Below, in pieces: positions 10,807-21,700 of a stretch of DNA of 46,817 nucleotides. How positions within the stretch are numbered: position 1 is the stretch's first letter; the number at the start of each line of letters is the position of its first letter. Under the pieces are notes generated by a model. That model was not told the origin of the DNA. It did no database searches and worked only from the letters and a program-made list of their open reading frames with translations. The position numbers and the translations under genes are program-made. This DNA comes from Ectocarpus siliculosus (Eukaryota > Sar > Phaeophyceae > Ectocarpales > Ectocarpaceae), in assembly GCA_000310025.1 (NCBI GenBank), contig FN649748.1, forward strand, positions 415,421 to 462,237, given 5' to 3'.

Positions 10807-13800
10807 GTAGCACGACGTCCAGCACGAGGTCAAGCAGCGGCAGAAATGCCGCCAACGCTAGCTTCAGCGCCTCCGGACACAAATCGAGAGCGGCATCATC
10901 CGTAGCGGTGACGGACCTGCGAGACAAGGACTACACCGTGCCGCTACCACTAGACGACGACGATCCGGCATCACAGGGATCCTCTACCAGTAATTCTCGA
11001 GCTTCCAGCAACTCTGGATCGAGAACCACGACAACCGGTTCTTCCTATTCAACCTCGGCGTCCACGACATCCGGGTCTGAATCTACCACCTCGGGATCTA
11101 CGACCACGAGCAGCACGTCGGGATCATCGACTACGTCGTCGGCGTCGAAGACCGGACGGGGCGGCGCCGTCGGCGGGAGTACGACCACCTCTTCCTCCGA
11201 GTTCTCGTTGGATGCTGGCCTCGATGCAGACGATGGTGCGTGAATTGTCAAGCATGATCGTTGCTGTCGCAACGTTTTTTTACATCGCAACCATCCGCCG
11301 GTGTGTGTCAGTTAGTAGAGTATTGTTCCATCGTATCAAACATGTCATTCATACAGTAACTATGCCGGGATGGGCTAATGTTTTCTCTGGACTGCCATCG
11401 GAGCATTGCCGTAAGCTGTTAAATACGCTTTCCACACGGACGAAAAAACCGAGAAACTACTCTATGTAAATAGTTGCTACCTGCAAACCGCCACACGTTG
11501 TGTGGTTCCCCCCGCCCCCCGCCGGGCGCCGCCTCAAACGGGCTACGTACGTGGACAACGTTCGAAAGTGGTGTAGGAGCAAGCATCTTCCCTCTCCTCG
11601 CGTTCCCACCCATCTAGTTATTGATCCCAGAACTGGGAAACACATCTTCGCCAGGACGGCACGAGAGGTGAAGACCACCGGGAGCCCCCAAAAGGCTTCA
11701 ACCCCAAGTCTGGCCCCTTCCTTGGACAAATCGGACCAGAGGTCGGTCAAGGCGCTTGCTGCCCACGCGATAAACACCGGGATACACACGGCGCAAATGT
11801 CCATCGGGAGCAGCGAAACGGCTAAGTCTGCCTCACGCGGCTTCAAGAAAGTAAAGAAAAGCGCGATGTTGACTCTCAGGATCGGCGAATACGTCGTCAA
11901 GACGCAGGTGAAGAGAGGGAAGCAGTGCAACAGTGCGTAGCCATTCGCGTCTCAACCGCACCCTCTCCCTCCCTTGTTTCTGCTCTCCAGAGAAAATCAG
12001 AGCGTACCCACCCAGGCATCGAGGCTGCTGCTACAGATCGATTCCCTCGGGCTACAACTCCTCTCGACAGCATGTTTTCACGGTTCAATGTCGTCTGCCG
12101 TTGTTGTTGTTACACCGTTGTTTTTCATAAAACAGGCCCCCTAGCATACAAAATGTAGGTGTTTTCTTAGGGCAACCGACCAATGGAGGGAAAATTCGAA
12201 GCCCAAAGGCAGTTTCTGCCGTTTCTGGATGCTGCCTTCTCCAGTAGGTGGTCGCGCCGGTCGTTACGAAGGTCGTTCAGGAATGGAAGGGCTTCAACCG
12301 TTTCAGAGACCGCCACCAGGCGGAGCGTAGGAACAAGACCTTGGACTGGTTCGAGGATCGCGTGGCAACCATGAGAAGGGAAGAAGAAAAGTGAGAAACT
12401 ATCGAGAGGTTAGTTACATGAGTGGTGAAATAAGCATACTGGTTCGAGGATCTCGTGGCAACCATGAGACGGGCAGAAGAAAAGTGAGAACTCATTGAGA
12501 GGTTAGCTACATGAGTGGTGAATAAGCATGCTTCGCGGCCGCTGTCTGGAGCATGAAATGACATGTAGCATGTTCGCACGGTTAGGCGGTGGGTGCGTGT
12601 TCCACGACCAAAATCACCGCCGCCGCCGTGTGCAGGTCGTGACGTGATTCAAAGCAGACATTAATGGTTTTCGCCGGCCGTGTTCTTTTTGTCGGCTGTC
12701 CCCATGGCGTCGAAGGGGTGGGCGTGGGGCTTTCTCCCGCGAGTCGGAAAGTGCTAGAGGCTCGTCATCTTGTCCTTTTCCACCCTTGACCTTGCTGCTA
12801 CCAGGCAGCGGCTGACTCAGTGGCCTAGTAGTAGCAAGTTAGGTCTTCTATCGAGTATCACTACATCCCTCCGTGCCAAACGTTTGTGGTGCCTTCCACC
12901 TCCCCAAGGCCTGGCCTTGCGGGGGGGTTGAGCCTCCGCCTACATCTTGTGTGTGCTACTTGCCAGTCAGTTGTTCTCTATCTTCTTTGCCACTAATAGC
13001 GCATTTTCTCTCTGAATTATCAGCCAGCGGCTGGCTATACCTTTGGCAATGTACGGTTGGGAAGTCGCCGTTTCTCACGCGGCGGAATCGATTGCTTTCT
13101 GATGTTTCGCGACTGCTTCTGTTTTTTTGGAGCAGCATGAGGCAGCGAAAGCAGGAACAACGACGAACCAAGCGGCGCGCCCAACTCAAGCAAGAACGCT
13201 CCCGAACTCAGCGAGAGGACTTCCTGAACGAGGTGAGCCCACGCATCGGTAATACACAGCGGTACCATATTTCCATGTGCAGGGGTTGGTCGGAAGCTGA
13301 GTGTGTCAAGTCGAACAGACGTGGTATTCTACAGCAAGCTGTCAGGTTTTACTCGAATTCCTTGCTCGCCTCACCGCCCACCATTTAATTATTCTCCGTG
13401 CGACGCAGTCCAAGGCCATTTTCCAGAAAAGGGCAGTTGCACTAGTGCAAAGTCGTCGGGACGCACCATACCAAACCTCACGGAACATACGAGCGAAATC
13501 GGGACGCGGTTCCACCCCAAATAACACGGGGGATTTCCTTGGAATCTTGGATTCCACAGCAGTGGAGACACAAAAAGTGCGTCCCCGGATTGGGAAAAGT
13601 CTTGCTACAAGAGGTAGTGGCCTTTGGCTCTCGACTAACCACCAACACCGCTGGAAGCAAGCGCAAAGAGGAAAATGACAGCCAGCCCATTCAGCCCGCC
13701 CACTGGAACATACCGGCAACCTCATCGCTTTCGTGTGGTGCTTTTTTGCCGGGACTCTGTTTTCTGCGTCGAGGTGCCGCATTGACTACGGACGGATCAA

Positions 13801-15881
13801 CGCGGAAAGAGGTTACTCTGGTTAAGACCCTCGTGCTAGTCGCAGCACAAAGACGTCATGAATCCTAATGGTGTTGTGCACGAGTTCGTGCACGACGACA
13901 TTCACAACGGTAAGCCCGAAACAAAAAAACAAGCCTTCCATCGGTTGACACCACGCAGACGCGAGCGGAGTTCAAGCACCAGGCCGATCTGAGGCTGACG
14001 ACTTCCCTCGAGAAGGAAAGAGTGCGGGACTACTTCCTCGACAACAACGACGGCTGGCAGATGCAGGCGCTCACGAGACACGTGCAGGAGGACGAGGACC
14101 GCGAGCGGCAGCGAAAGCGGGACGCGGAGGCCGAGAAAGTCCGACAGGGGGACGCAAATCGGCAAGGTGATCTGCCATGGCGGACGGAGCCAGTCTCTTT
14201 CTGCTTTTCTTTTCTCCGTCGACTCGTAGAACCACCCTATCGCAACCTCCCAAGCGCAAGGTCGATGCTGCATTTGTACCCCAAACTCGAGATGACAGCT
14301 CAAAAGAAATGACCGGCTCCGTTGGAGTGGAGGGGAGGGGGATACCAAATCAAATAGGGGCGAGAAAGCGTTTTGCACACGTTCGGTGTCGGTTGGGTGA
14401 TGGTCCCCAGGTGTTGGGCAGTCTAGCCCGCTATCCCACGTTTTCGACGCAGACGAGACGCTTACATATATGTCTTGAGACATTTATTTTTCGTGTCCCG
14501 GCTTGGCACGATTCGTATTTCAGCACACCGCAAACGCGCTCTACCTACCTTGCACCACGCCAATTTTTCTACATTCTGCAGTGCACTTCTCCCTAGTTCC
14601 ACTTAACTTCTCCCGCACTTGTTTTTACTATTTCACCTGGGTTAACCCTGGTTCATGCCCTGCTCATTTACCACTTTGCGCGATATACGCACGACCAAAC
14701 CCCGCGATCTAGCTGCTGCCGACGAGTACCTTGCCGAGTACGACCGGGGAGAGGTGATAACCCAGGCCACGCTCCGGATCATGCGGCGGTCGGGCATCGT
14801 CGCGGGGGTCAACGCACCCCCCGCCGAGATCAAGGAAGAGCCTCTCGAGACGGACACGTACCTCCTCCTTCGGCTCAAACCACCGGCGCCCCCGCCCACT
14901 CCAGCGGCCGAAGAAAAAGTCGAGATGAAGAAGGAGGTCAACAACAACAACAGCGGGAGGCGCCTCCCTCCTCCTCTGGGGATTGGGGGAATCCGACAGA
15001 GCAGCGGCACAGGCGGGTCGAAGCCACCGGCTTTTCCGGCAGCCGGAGAGAGGAACGGGCACCATCAGAGGGCGGGCCGCCAGACAGCGGTGACGGAAAT
15101 GCCGGGAAAAAACTCCTCGAGGAGCGTACAACCAGTACAATCCGTCGAGGCCACACCAAACAACGGCGCTGGCCCAACAGCAGGACCAGTAGCAGCGGAA
15201 GGACGGAAGCCATCTCGAGGCGGCGGGATCAGAGGAGGAGGCGGCCGCGCGGGAAACCACAACAGAGGGAAGAAGCGGAGCTCGCAGGCGTTCGAGGTCG
15301 ACCTGCTGCGCTTCCGCGGTGTGGAAGAAATGCGGGGATGGAAGCTGGGAGCCCCCGGGGGGGAAAGCCTGGCCTCGGACCTTGCGAGCGGCGCCTGTCC
15401 GCGCCTGAGCGTTCTCCGCCTGGGCTGGTGCCTGCTCGGGGACCGCGGCGCCTGCGCTATCGTCCGCGCCCTCTGCGGCGGCGGCGGCGCCTCCGCCGCC
15501 GGGCGGACGCTGCGGACGCTGGACCTGCGCGGCAACGCGGTGACGGCGGTCGGCCTGAGGGTGCTCGCGGGCCCCCTCGCCTTCGGTGGGCTCCCGGCGC
15601 TGCGGGCACTCGACCTGGGGTCCAACTCGCTGCGCGACGAGGGCGGGAAGGCGGTGGCGCACCGGCTGCTGGCCGGCGCGGGGACGTGGCGGCGTCTTAC
15701 TCGGCTGGACCTGTCCGGGAACGGGATGGGGAATGGCGGGGTGGAGGCCGTGTTCAAGGCCGTCACGGCCCCCGGGGTGACGCTCGCCCCCGACGTCGAG
15801 TTCATCAGCGTGAGGAATAACTTTGTGTCTTCCGAGGCGAGACAGCGCCTCTCTCGGGGGCCCCGCTTTTTGCTCATGTGA
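10647..15881 (+). CDS. Poly-Ser / basic coiled-coil / leucine-rich repeat protein
   Basis: Spliced + model with six exons: 10647-11235, 11618-11907, 12248-12390, 13136-13232, 13959-14166 and 14713-15881 (2496 nt, 831 aa). Every junction is GT-AG and phase-consistent. An in-frame TGA at 10644-10646 makes the ATG at 10647 the first possible start. Residues 1-196 are Ser/Thr-rich with a run of about 21 Ser and acidic patches. The middle (residues about 290-440) is highly charged and helical, with a basic cluster (RRTKRRAQLKQERSR) and EDRERQRKRDAEAEKVR, likely a coiled coil or nucleic-acid or microtubule contact. Residues about 640-825 hold ribonuclease-inhibitor-type leucine-rich repeats: LSVLRLGWCLLGDRG, LRTLDLRGNAVTAVG, LRALDLGSNSLRDEG, LTRLDLSGNGMGNGG. 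LRRs of this type bind proteins. Function is unknown; a flagellar or cytoskeletal role is only a guess. If the upstream exons were wrong, the last exon alone could start at ATG 14655 (408 aa). Confidence 0.75.
10748..10812 (+). repeat. Poly-Ser-encoding AGC microsatellite
   Basis: About 21 consecutive AGC/AGT codons in exon 1 of the LRR gene. The only interruptions are synonymous AGT codons. Because it is coding, length changes add or remove Ser without shifting the frame. The other frames give poly-Ala on + and poly-Leu on -, which are shadows. Confidence 0.9.
12346..12530 (+). repeat. Tandem duplication of an exon end with its splice donor (2 x 92-93 bp)
   Basis: Copy 1 (12346-12438) contains the last 45 bp of LRR-gene exon 3 (peptide WFEDRVATMRREEE), its GTGAGA donor and intron start. 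Copy 2 (12439-12530) repeats all of it, giving WFEDLVATMRRAEE followed again by GTGAGA. Copy 2 lies in the intron and lacks an acceptor of its own that I can recognise. Confidence 0.9.
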
Positions 15882-15910
15882 CGGGTGCTGTGCGTGGTAG
15901 TTTAGAAGGT

Positions 15911-16057
15911 GATGTGCAAGGTCTAGCCCAAAGAATCCCAGGGAGCCATTTGCTGTTGTTGTGGTGTTGTGATGTGTAGTCTTCTTTTGGAGAAAGATGT
16001 GCAGTCGCGCCCCAAGAATCCCGTGGAGCCATTGGTCGTGGTGTTGTGACTTATTTA
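15911..16057. repeat. Imperfect tandem duplication (period 85 bp) in the 3' region of the LRR gene
   Basis: Copies starting at 15911 and 15996 both begin GATGTGCA and share CCCAAAGAATCCC / CCCAAGAATCCC, GGAGCCATT and GTGGTGTTGTGA in the same order. The left copy begins 30 bp after the stop codon, so it probably lies in the 3' UTR. Confidence 0.75.
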
Positions 16058-16403
16058 GTCTGAGAGGTACTGTAGGTAGGTTTTTAAATGGCTCTGGAGC
16101 TGCCAGTAGAAGTGTGCCCCAATCCAGCCTGTATCTATCTACAGTATCTGTAGATTTCCAGGCGGAGAAGCGGCAAAGTGCATGTTACGTGAAGTACTGT
16201 AGAGACGAGGAGATGGCACCTGTCGGGGAGATGGGCACCGGGGGGCGTGCATTCAACACCGCAGACCACCAGGAGGAACGCTGTGTGTACTTCATTGCGC
16301 ATCGCACCGGTCGGAGAGATGGCACCTGGGTACCTTGAAAAATCCTGACGAACTTGTGTGTTTGCGTGTATTTCCGCACCGGGGTCGGAGATATGCCACC
16401 GGC

Positions 16404-16480
16404 CGGAGAGATTGCACCGGGGTGCGAAACAAAACGAAGCAAATTGATTTAGAAGGATCGCACCTGGTGTCATCTGTCCG
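16404..16480. mobile_element. Short inverted-repeat element, copy 1 (MITE-like)
   Basis: The left end CGGAGAGATTGCACC (16404-16418) and right end GGTGTCATCTGTCCG (16466-16480) are imperfect inverted repeats (about 12 of 15 match). The A-rich interior resembles copy 2. There is no coding capacity. It is too short for an autonomous transposon. It could be a MITE fragment or a hairpin-forming repeat. Confidence 0.5.
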
Positions 16481-16537
16481 CCTTTTACGGTAACCCAAAC
16501 AACCCTCCCCCGCCCGGCCCAATCACCCGCAGAAACA

Positions 16538-16636
16538 CGGAGAGGTGGCACCAGTCGGACAGGTCGTACAGGGGTGCGACACAACAAAACGAGGAAAACA
16601 CATAAAAAAAAAATCGGACCCGGTGCCATCTCTCCG
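16538..16636. mobile_element. Short inverted-repeat element, copy 2 (MITE-like)
   Basis: The left end CGGAGAGGTGGCACC (16538-16552) and right end GGTGCCATCTCTCCG (16622-16636) match as inverted repeats at 14 of 15 positions. The interior is A-rich (ACAACAAAACGAGG, then a run of A). Related half-motifs (GGAGATGGCACC, CGGAGAGATGGCACC) also occur at about 16208 and 16314, so this spot is a cluster of the same unit. Confidence 0.6.
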
Positions 16637-17586
16637 CCTCGGATGGTTAGCTAAATAATTCCCCCCGTTGTACAACTGCTCGGACGAAACAGCTCCTGCT
16701 CGATTAACAAGGTTTTCACCTCGAGCCCTAAAAAACCTACGATCGATCCCGTATGCGGGAAGATTTAGCTGCAAATGACGAGAATGACCCCCATCTCAAA
16801 ACGTTGGGGTGGGGGACATTGAGCGAGAGGCCTTCAGGCGTCTGCTACGCCATACGATGCGCGCGCACGATGTGCGTAATGTGTTGAAAGTACTGAAAAA
16901 TTGAAGTGTGGACCGTGATAGAACAGCCCATACGTCCGAACACGTAACGCCGTCCTTGGTTTTCCGGACCTCGGCAATATGGTGTTGGGTAATACCTCTG
17001 GAGACCTGCGGGAACCCCGTTAACATTTACGTTTTCATGAAGGCAAGGTTGTGTCAGGTTCGGCGCTTTGTTCGTGTGGGAAGCTTCTTCAGGCCACGTT
17101 AAGTCTGTCCCCCGTGTCGAGACAACGCCTAGTTAGTTGTCGGAAAACCGACATTGCCTCGCAATGCATGTCTGGCTCAACCACCGTGCGGTTTATAAAT
17201 GCGTACCGATGAAACAGAGTTATGAATCGACCGGCAACATGCAAAGCGCTCCATACCTCAGGGTGTTGAAGCTTTCAAGTCTCAGTTATCGAAGAGCGTT
17301 ATCCACCCAAATCTTAAGCCTCCAGCAAAACCGAGACCGAGGAGGGCGTGAAAACGCGCCTAAGGCCGATCGGTATCCAGTGCCTCTACAGTGGCTTCAG
17401 GCGTGCATCATTGTTCAGGTCATGAAAATCCCCGGGGACACTACCCGCACAAACCGCCCTTCTATCAGTCAGCGCCCTCCGTCCCCAAATCTCCACGGCA
17501 GGTGCAGCAGGATTTACACGACACCCCAATGTCACGGACGTGATCACCCTCCGGCCCAAGCGCGACCTCGGTCCCCTCCTCCCCAT

Positions 17587-17621
17587 ACCATGCACTATAC
17601 TAGCACCATGCACTATACTAG
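17587..17621. repeat. Direct repeat, 2 x 17 bp
   Basis: ACCATGCACTATACTAG occurs exactly twice (17587-17603 and 17605-17621), one base apart. Confidence 0.95.
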
Positions 17622-17672
17622 GAGTAGCAACTGTGTCGCTCTGGCACCCCAACCCCATTTCCATTGTTGCCC

Positions 17673-17820
17673 ATGCAAGCATCACAGACGCACGAAATGT
17701 TGACAAACCCATCCCCTCGAAACAGTAAACGAATCTCTTTCGGCACTTCAAATGCAAACGTCACACACGAACTGTTGACATGGGCATTCCCTCGGAAGAA
17801 TAAGTAGTAATCTCTTTTCG
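17673..17820. repeat. Imperfect tandem duplication (period 79 bp)
   Basis: Copies 17673-17742 and 17752-17820 share ATGCAARC, CACGAA-TGTTGACA, CATTCCCTCG / CATCCCCTCG and a closing AATCTCTTTCG. The divergence suggests an old duplication. There is no gene. Confidence 0.7.
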
Positions 17821-18741
17821 AATCTATAACCGAGGATGAACAATACCGCGTTTTCACTACACTATAGGGACCGTCGTGGGCTTAAAATTAAAAAGTAAGA
17901 CATTTGACGACTCGATGTTTGCGTTGTACCAACCCGGCGAATATTATACCATCAGAGGGGCCCCGGGGGAAACACACCACACGTACGTACGCTCGTCAGC
18001 GCTCTCCCAAGCAAACCGATAAATTGACGAGTTTGGCGTGCGGAGCGACGGCAGAAGCAAAACTGGTTTCCAAAAAAACTTTGGTTATCATAACAAAACC
18101 AATAATCTGACGAATGTCAATATTCTGAAGTGCTGGAACAAAACCTAACCTAAGCGTATCCCGTTCTCCGCATACATTTCAACTCTGTTTTGGTGTACAA
18201 TGATGCTACGGTCTCTCTATTGTGTTGTTGCTGGATGCCAAAACGACACGGCCTTGAGGCAAGGATTTAACAAATAAAAATAATACTTCTAGACCTCTGT
18301 ACAAGCCCGGGCAAACCCAAGGATGAGATTAGCTGCCACACAGGCAGATCACATTATCCGACTTTACACCCGTGGGCGGTATTGCGAACACGTATCACCA
18401 TTGAACTCCGGAACACCCCCCTACATGAACAGGTCAACATCTACAAAGCACCGTCGAAGGCATAAAAAACACGGTGGTAAAGCGGTATGCTCATGGGGGA
18501 CACCTGTGCGCTCCGTCTCCCGCACACCCGTGTCTCGCCCTGTCGTGCCGATTCTTTCGCAAATGAATCATGTCATTGCGGCTGTTCCCTGGCCATTCGA
18601 CCAGAACAACTAGACAGGCCCGCTGTCCCCCTACAAACAGTCACCCGCTTTCCTCACAACACAAGACACACGACGATCAGAAAGAGAGAACCACGACCAA
18701 AAAGAGAGAACAACCAGGGCATGTGCCCGAACCCCCCGATC

Positions 18742-21700
18742 TCACATCCCGACCCTAACCCACCCATCCGCACACCCGAGAAGCGAGAGCCTGCGGAGCG
18801 GCAGCACCGCGATAGACCGCACCACAAGCCCGCCCGCCCCCGACGCCGACCGTCTCCCGCCGCCACCGCCGACGCCGCCCTTCTTGCCCTTCACCGTCTT
18901 CCCCGCCGGGCCCAAAAATCTCGCCGGGTGCACTTCTTCCTCCCGCCTCCTTGCGTCTGGCTCTCGGCGCACGACGCTCGCGACCATCCTGTCGCCGGAC
19001 GCGGCAAACAGCACGGGCAGCTTCTCTCTCCGAATTCTCGCTCCCGCGCCGCCGCCGGCTCTCCCCGACGCGGAAAAACTTTCTCCGAACACGGAGGAAA
19101 CCCCAGCGCCTGCCAGCCTGTTGCTGGGACGGGCGGGGGGAGGGGGCAGAGGGAGCATGAGGACGGCGGCCGGGGACAGCCCGGGCGCGGCGTCCGGCAA
19201 TCCGAACGCGGTGGAAACCCGCACCGGGGATGCTTCCCCGTGGCCCCCCTCTCCGCCCCCGGCGAGCCCCGACCCTTCTTGTCCACCGCTGCTGTAGGCC
19301 CCCACCCCCCACGACGGGTGGCGCAGCAATGCAGGACCCGTGCCGGTTGAATCGAACCCCGAGCCCTCCGCTGGGGAGCGGCTCAGGTCCCAGAGGACAG
19401 CTGTCCGGTCGCGTGACATCGTCAGCAAGAGATGCCTTTAGGGTGGGTTAGAAGCGGTCCGAGCACGAAGGGCGTGGTGGTCAGGGAAGGAATGGGGGGT
19501 CGGCTTAGGCAGTGGGGAGTTCTGCGACCATAGCTGCACTAGGGTCTCGGCAACAAGCGTCGAGCGTGCATGTGGGAGGTGAACACCCCATGCCGTACTT
19601 GACGGTGAAAACATCAGGCCCCCTTCGGTGGGGCCGGTTCTCCAAGAGAGAACGGCTGCTCCACAGGCGAAAACGCGCTGGTGTCGAAAATATCTGGATA
19701 CATCTCATCGAGAACTTTCTGAATATGTGCAAGCGTTGTTCGGCACCTGGTAGCAGAGCGGTCGATCTTTGAAAATCTGCCCCCGAAGGGGGTCTAGACA
19801 ACGTAAATACCGTCACGCGCGGCGGCTTCGACTGTCCGCAGCCCGCAATGGGATCCGAACCACCAACTACCACGTACGTCGAGGACTTGATCATCCCGCC
19901 TATCCCAGCTCTCACAAGACCCCAGCTGTCCCCCTGAAAAACAAAACCCACCCCACTCCGAGGGGACAACTTGCATATCTCCAATTCAAGAGCGCAGCAC
20001 GCTCTGGGGTCCCGTGCAATAGTCTCATAAAAAGGGATCAACTCACCGAGCGACGTGAAACACGCCGACAACGACCCCGCCGTGCGCGTTCCACCAGAAG
20101 AGAGGCCTGCCGCCCGGTCTCCTCTTGTCGAAGACCACCACGTTGCCCGCGCCGGAGCCGGCGGCCACCCACGAACCCTCGCCCTCGCACACCGTGCACA
20201 GCCCCACCGGCAGCGGGGCGGCGTCGCCGTTGCGTCTCGAGGAGGAGCCGTGACGGTGGTCGCCGCGGCTGCCGTAAGGAAGTGGGGTGTGTCCGGTTCG
20301 TTGCGAGCCGTTCGGGCAGTGGCGGCGGAAGTAAAGAAGCATGTCATGGCCGGGGAGGCGTGTATCGGCGAGTGAGCGAGCCGTTCGCGTTGGGCATGCT
20401 GTAAAGGAAGGCTCTACCAAATGAACGGAAGTCTGCCTGTAGGTGCTCACTCGGGTATGTTGGTGCTGGTGAACATGGTAATTCTTACAGGGACGTGTAA
20501 ACATTGTCATTAAAACGCGTATGTGTGTACTTGCATTGCAAAATTTCGTAAACGGACGGCATCGCAAACGAGTAGCACTCACCTCTGACCCTTGCTGGAC
20601 GGGAGAGCGAGCAAAGACTGCAGACGCGCGTCCACGTCCCACTGCGCCACCGGAAAGAGGTCTTGCACCGTACCTCCCGATCGACCTTGCCTGGACAATT
20701 TGAAGGCAATAGAACAGAGGAGTCAGGGCCAGCAAGGAAAGAAGGCACCAAAAATAAACAGTTTAGCCTCGACGGCATGAGAGACATGGGATAGACCAAG
20801 AGGAACTTAGACAGGTGGGGGGAGGGGTGGGGGGTGGTATAGTCTATGCCAAGAAACTCAAAGTCATGTGTATTGTGAGTACAACAGGAGGCCATCACCC
20901 GGAGGAATACACCCGCGAGCGGGTCTCGGTCGTCGACTCTATTCCGGGCTCGCAGGACTGCAGCAATATGCCGTGCTTCCATGTGTCTGACACTAGCCCA
21001 TGATGTTCGTCTGTACCATACAGTATCCAACCACGGCTGCTATTTGTAGTGCGTGGCCGCAACGATACCGGGTAAATTTCTGCAGATAACTAATAATACC
21101 TGGTATTTGCACAAATCTTGATGCGGTATTTGTGTGGGAGACAACTATTTGAATAGCGCTCTTTCCACGCGGTGCTGTAGTTGACTGTCAGACAACGCCT
21201 GAGGCAGTCATTGTGCAAGGCGCGAAAGCTCCGCAGCCACAGCCATGCACACTTTCTACGACGCAACACGAACCCTGTAGCCACAAGAGCATGACCACTG
21301 ACAACCAGGCAGCAAAGCCCCAAGCTCCAGCCAGAATGCAAAAAAAACACAACTAGTTTGACACACCTGCAGTCAAAGTGCACGACGCCCCCCCCGTAGG
21401 AAGCGGTTAGCTGTTGGTCGTCGGGAGCAGAGAAACAACCGCTCTCCCCAGGAGACACCTCGTCCCACTCCGAGTCGTCCAGGGGGGGGGTGGTTCCTTC
21501 CCCGCACCCGCTCAGCGAGAACGCTGTCAGCGGGGGCGCGCCCTTGTGCGCCCCCTGGTGGCAGATGGCGAGGCCCTGGCTCCTGTCCCAGACAGAGCAG
21601 TATACGCAATGATTGAATTCAAGTAGTGAGGAATTTTCGGACTTGTTTTTAATGGAATTGAAGCATGGAGTTCGATTAGTTTTTTTAGTGAATTAAAGAA

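Larger units (their letters stand above)
15882..18741. other. Convergent intergenic region (3' UTRs and small repeats)
   Basis: 2.86 kb between the stop codons of the LRR gene (+) and the WDR81-like gene (-). No convincing exon is present. It holds an imperfect duplication at 15911-16057, short inverted-repeat elements at 16404-16636, an 18-bp-period direct repeat at 17587-17621 and a 79-bp-period repeat at 17673-17820. Confidence 0.6.

Noticed and set aside
10634-10927. Poly-Leu frame on the - strand
   Set aside because: Antisense of the poly-Ser tract in exon 1 of the LRR gene; no splice partners.
11457-11930. - strand frame with hydrophobic stretches, resembling a small membrane protein
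   Set aside because: Antisense of LRR-gene exon 2, which fits in phase between exons 1 and 3. Hydrophobic antisense runs are expected opposite Lys/Asp/Asn-rich codons.
13301-13868. Candidate exons between 13.3 and 13.87 kb of the LRR gene
   Set aside because: Several frames are open, but joining exon 4 (ends 13232, phase 0) directly to 13959 keeps phase and helical composition. None of the intermediate pieces fits both neighbours.
14236-14290. Possible mini-exon with a PPKRKV nuclear-localisation-like motif
   Set aside because: Its phase does not fit between the exons ending at 14166 and beginning at 14713, whereas the direct join does.
14709-15662. 317-codon - strand frame
   Set aside because: Antisense of the LRR exon. 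It has no motif, while the + strand shows clear leucine-rich repeats.
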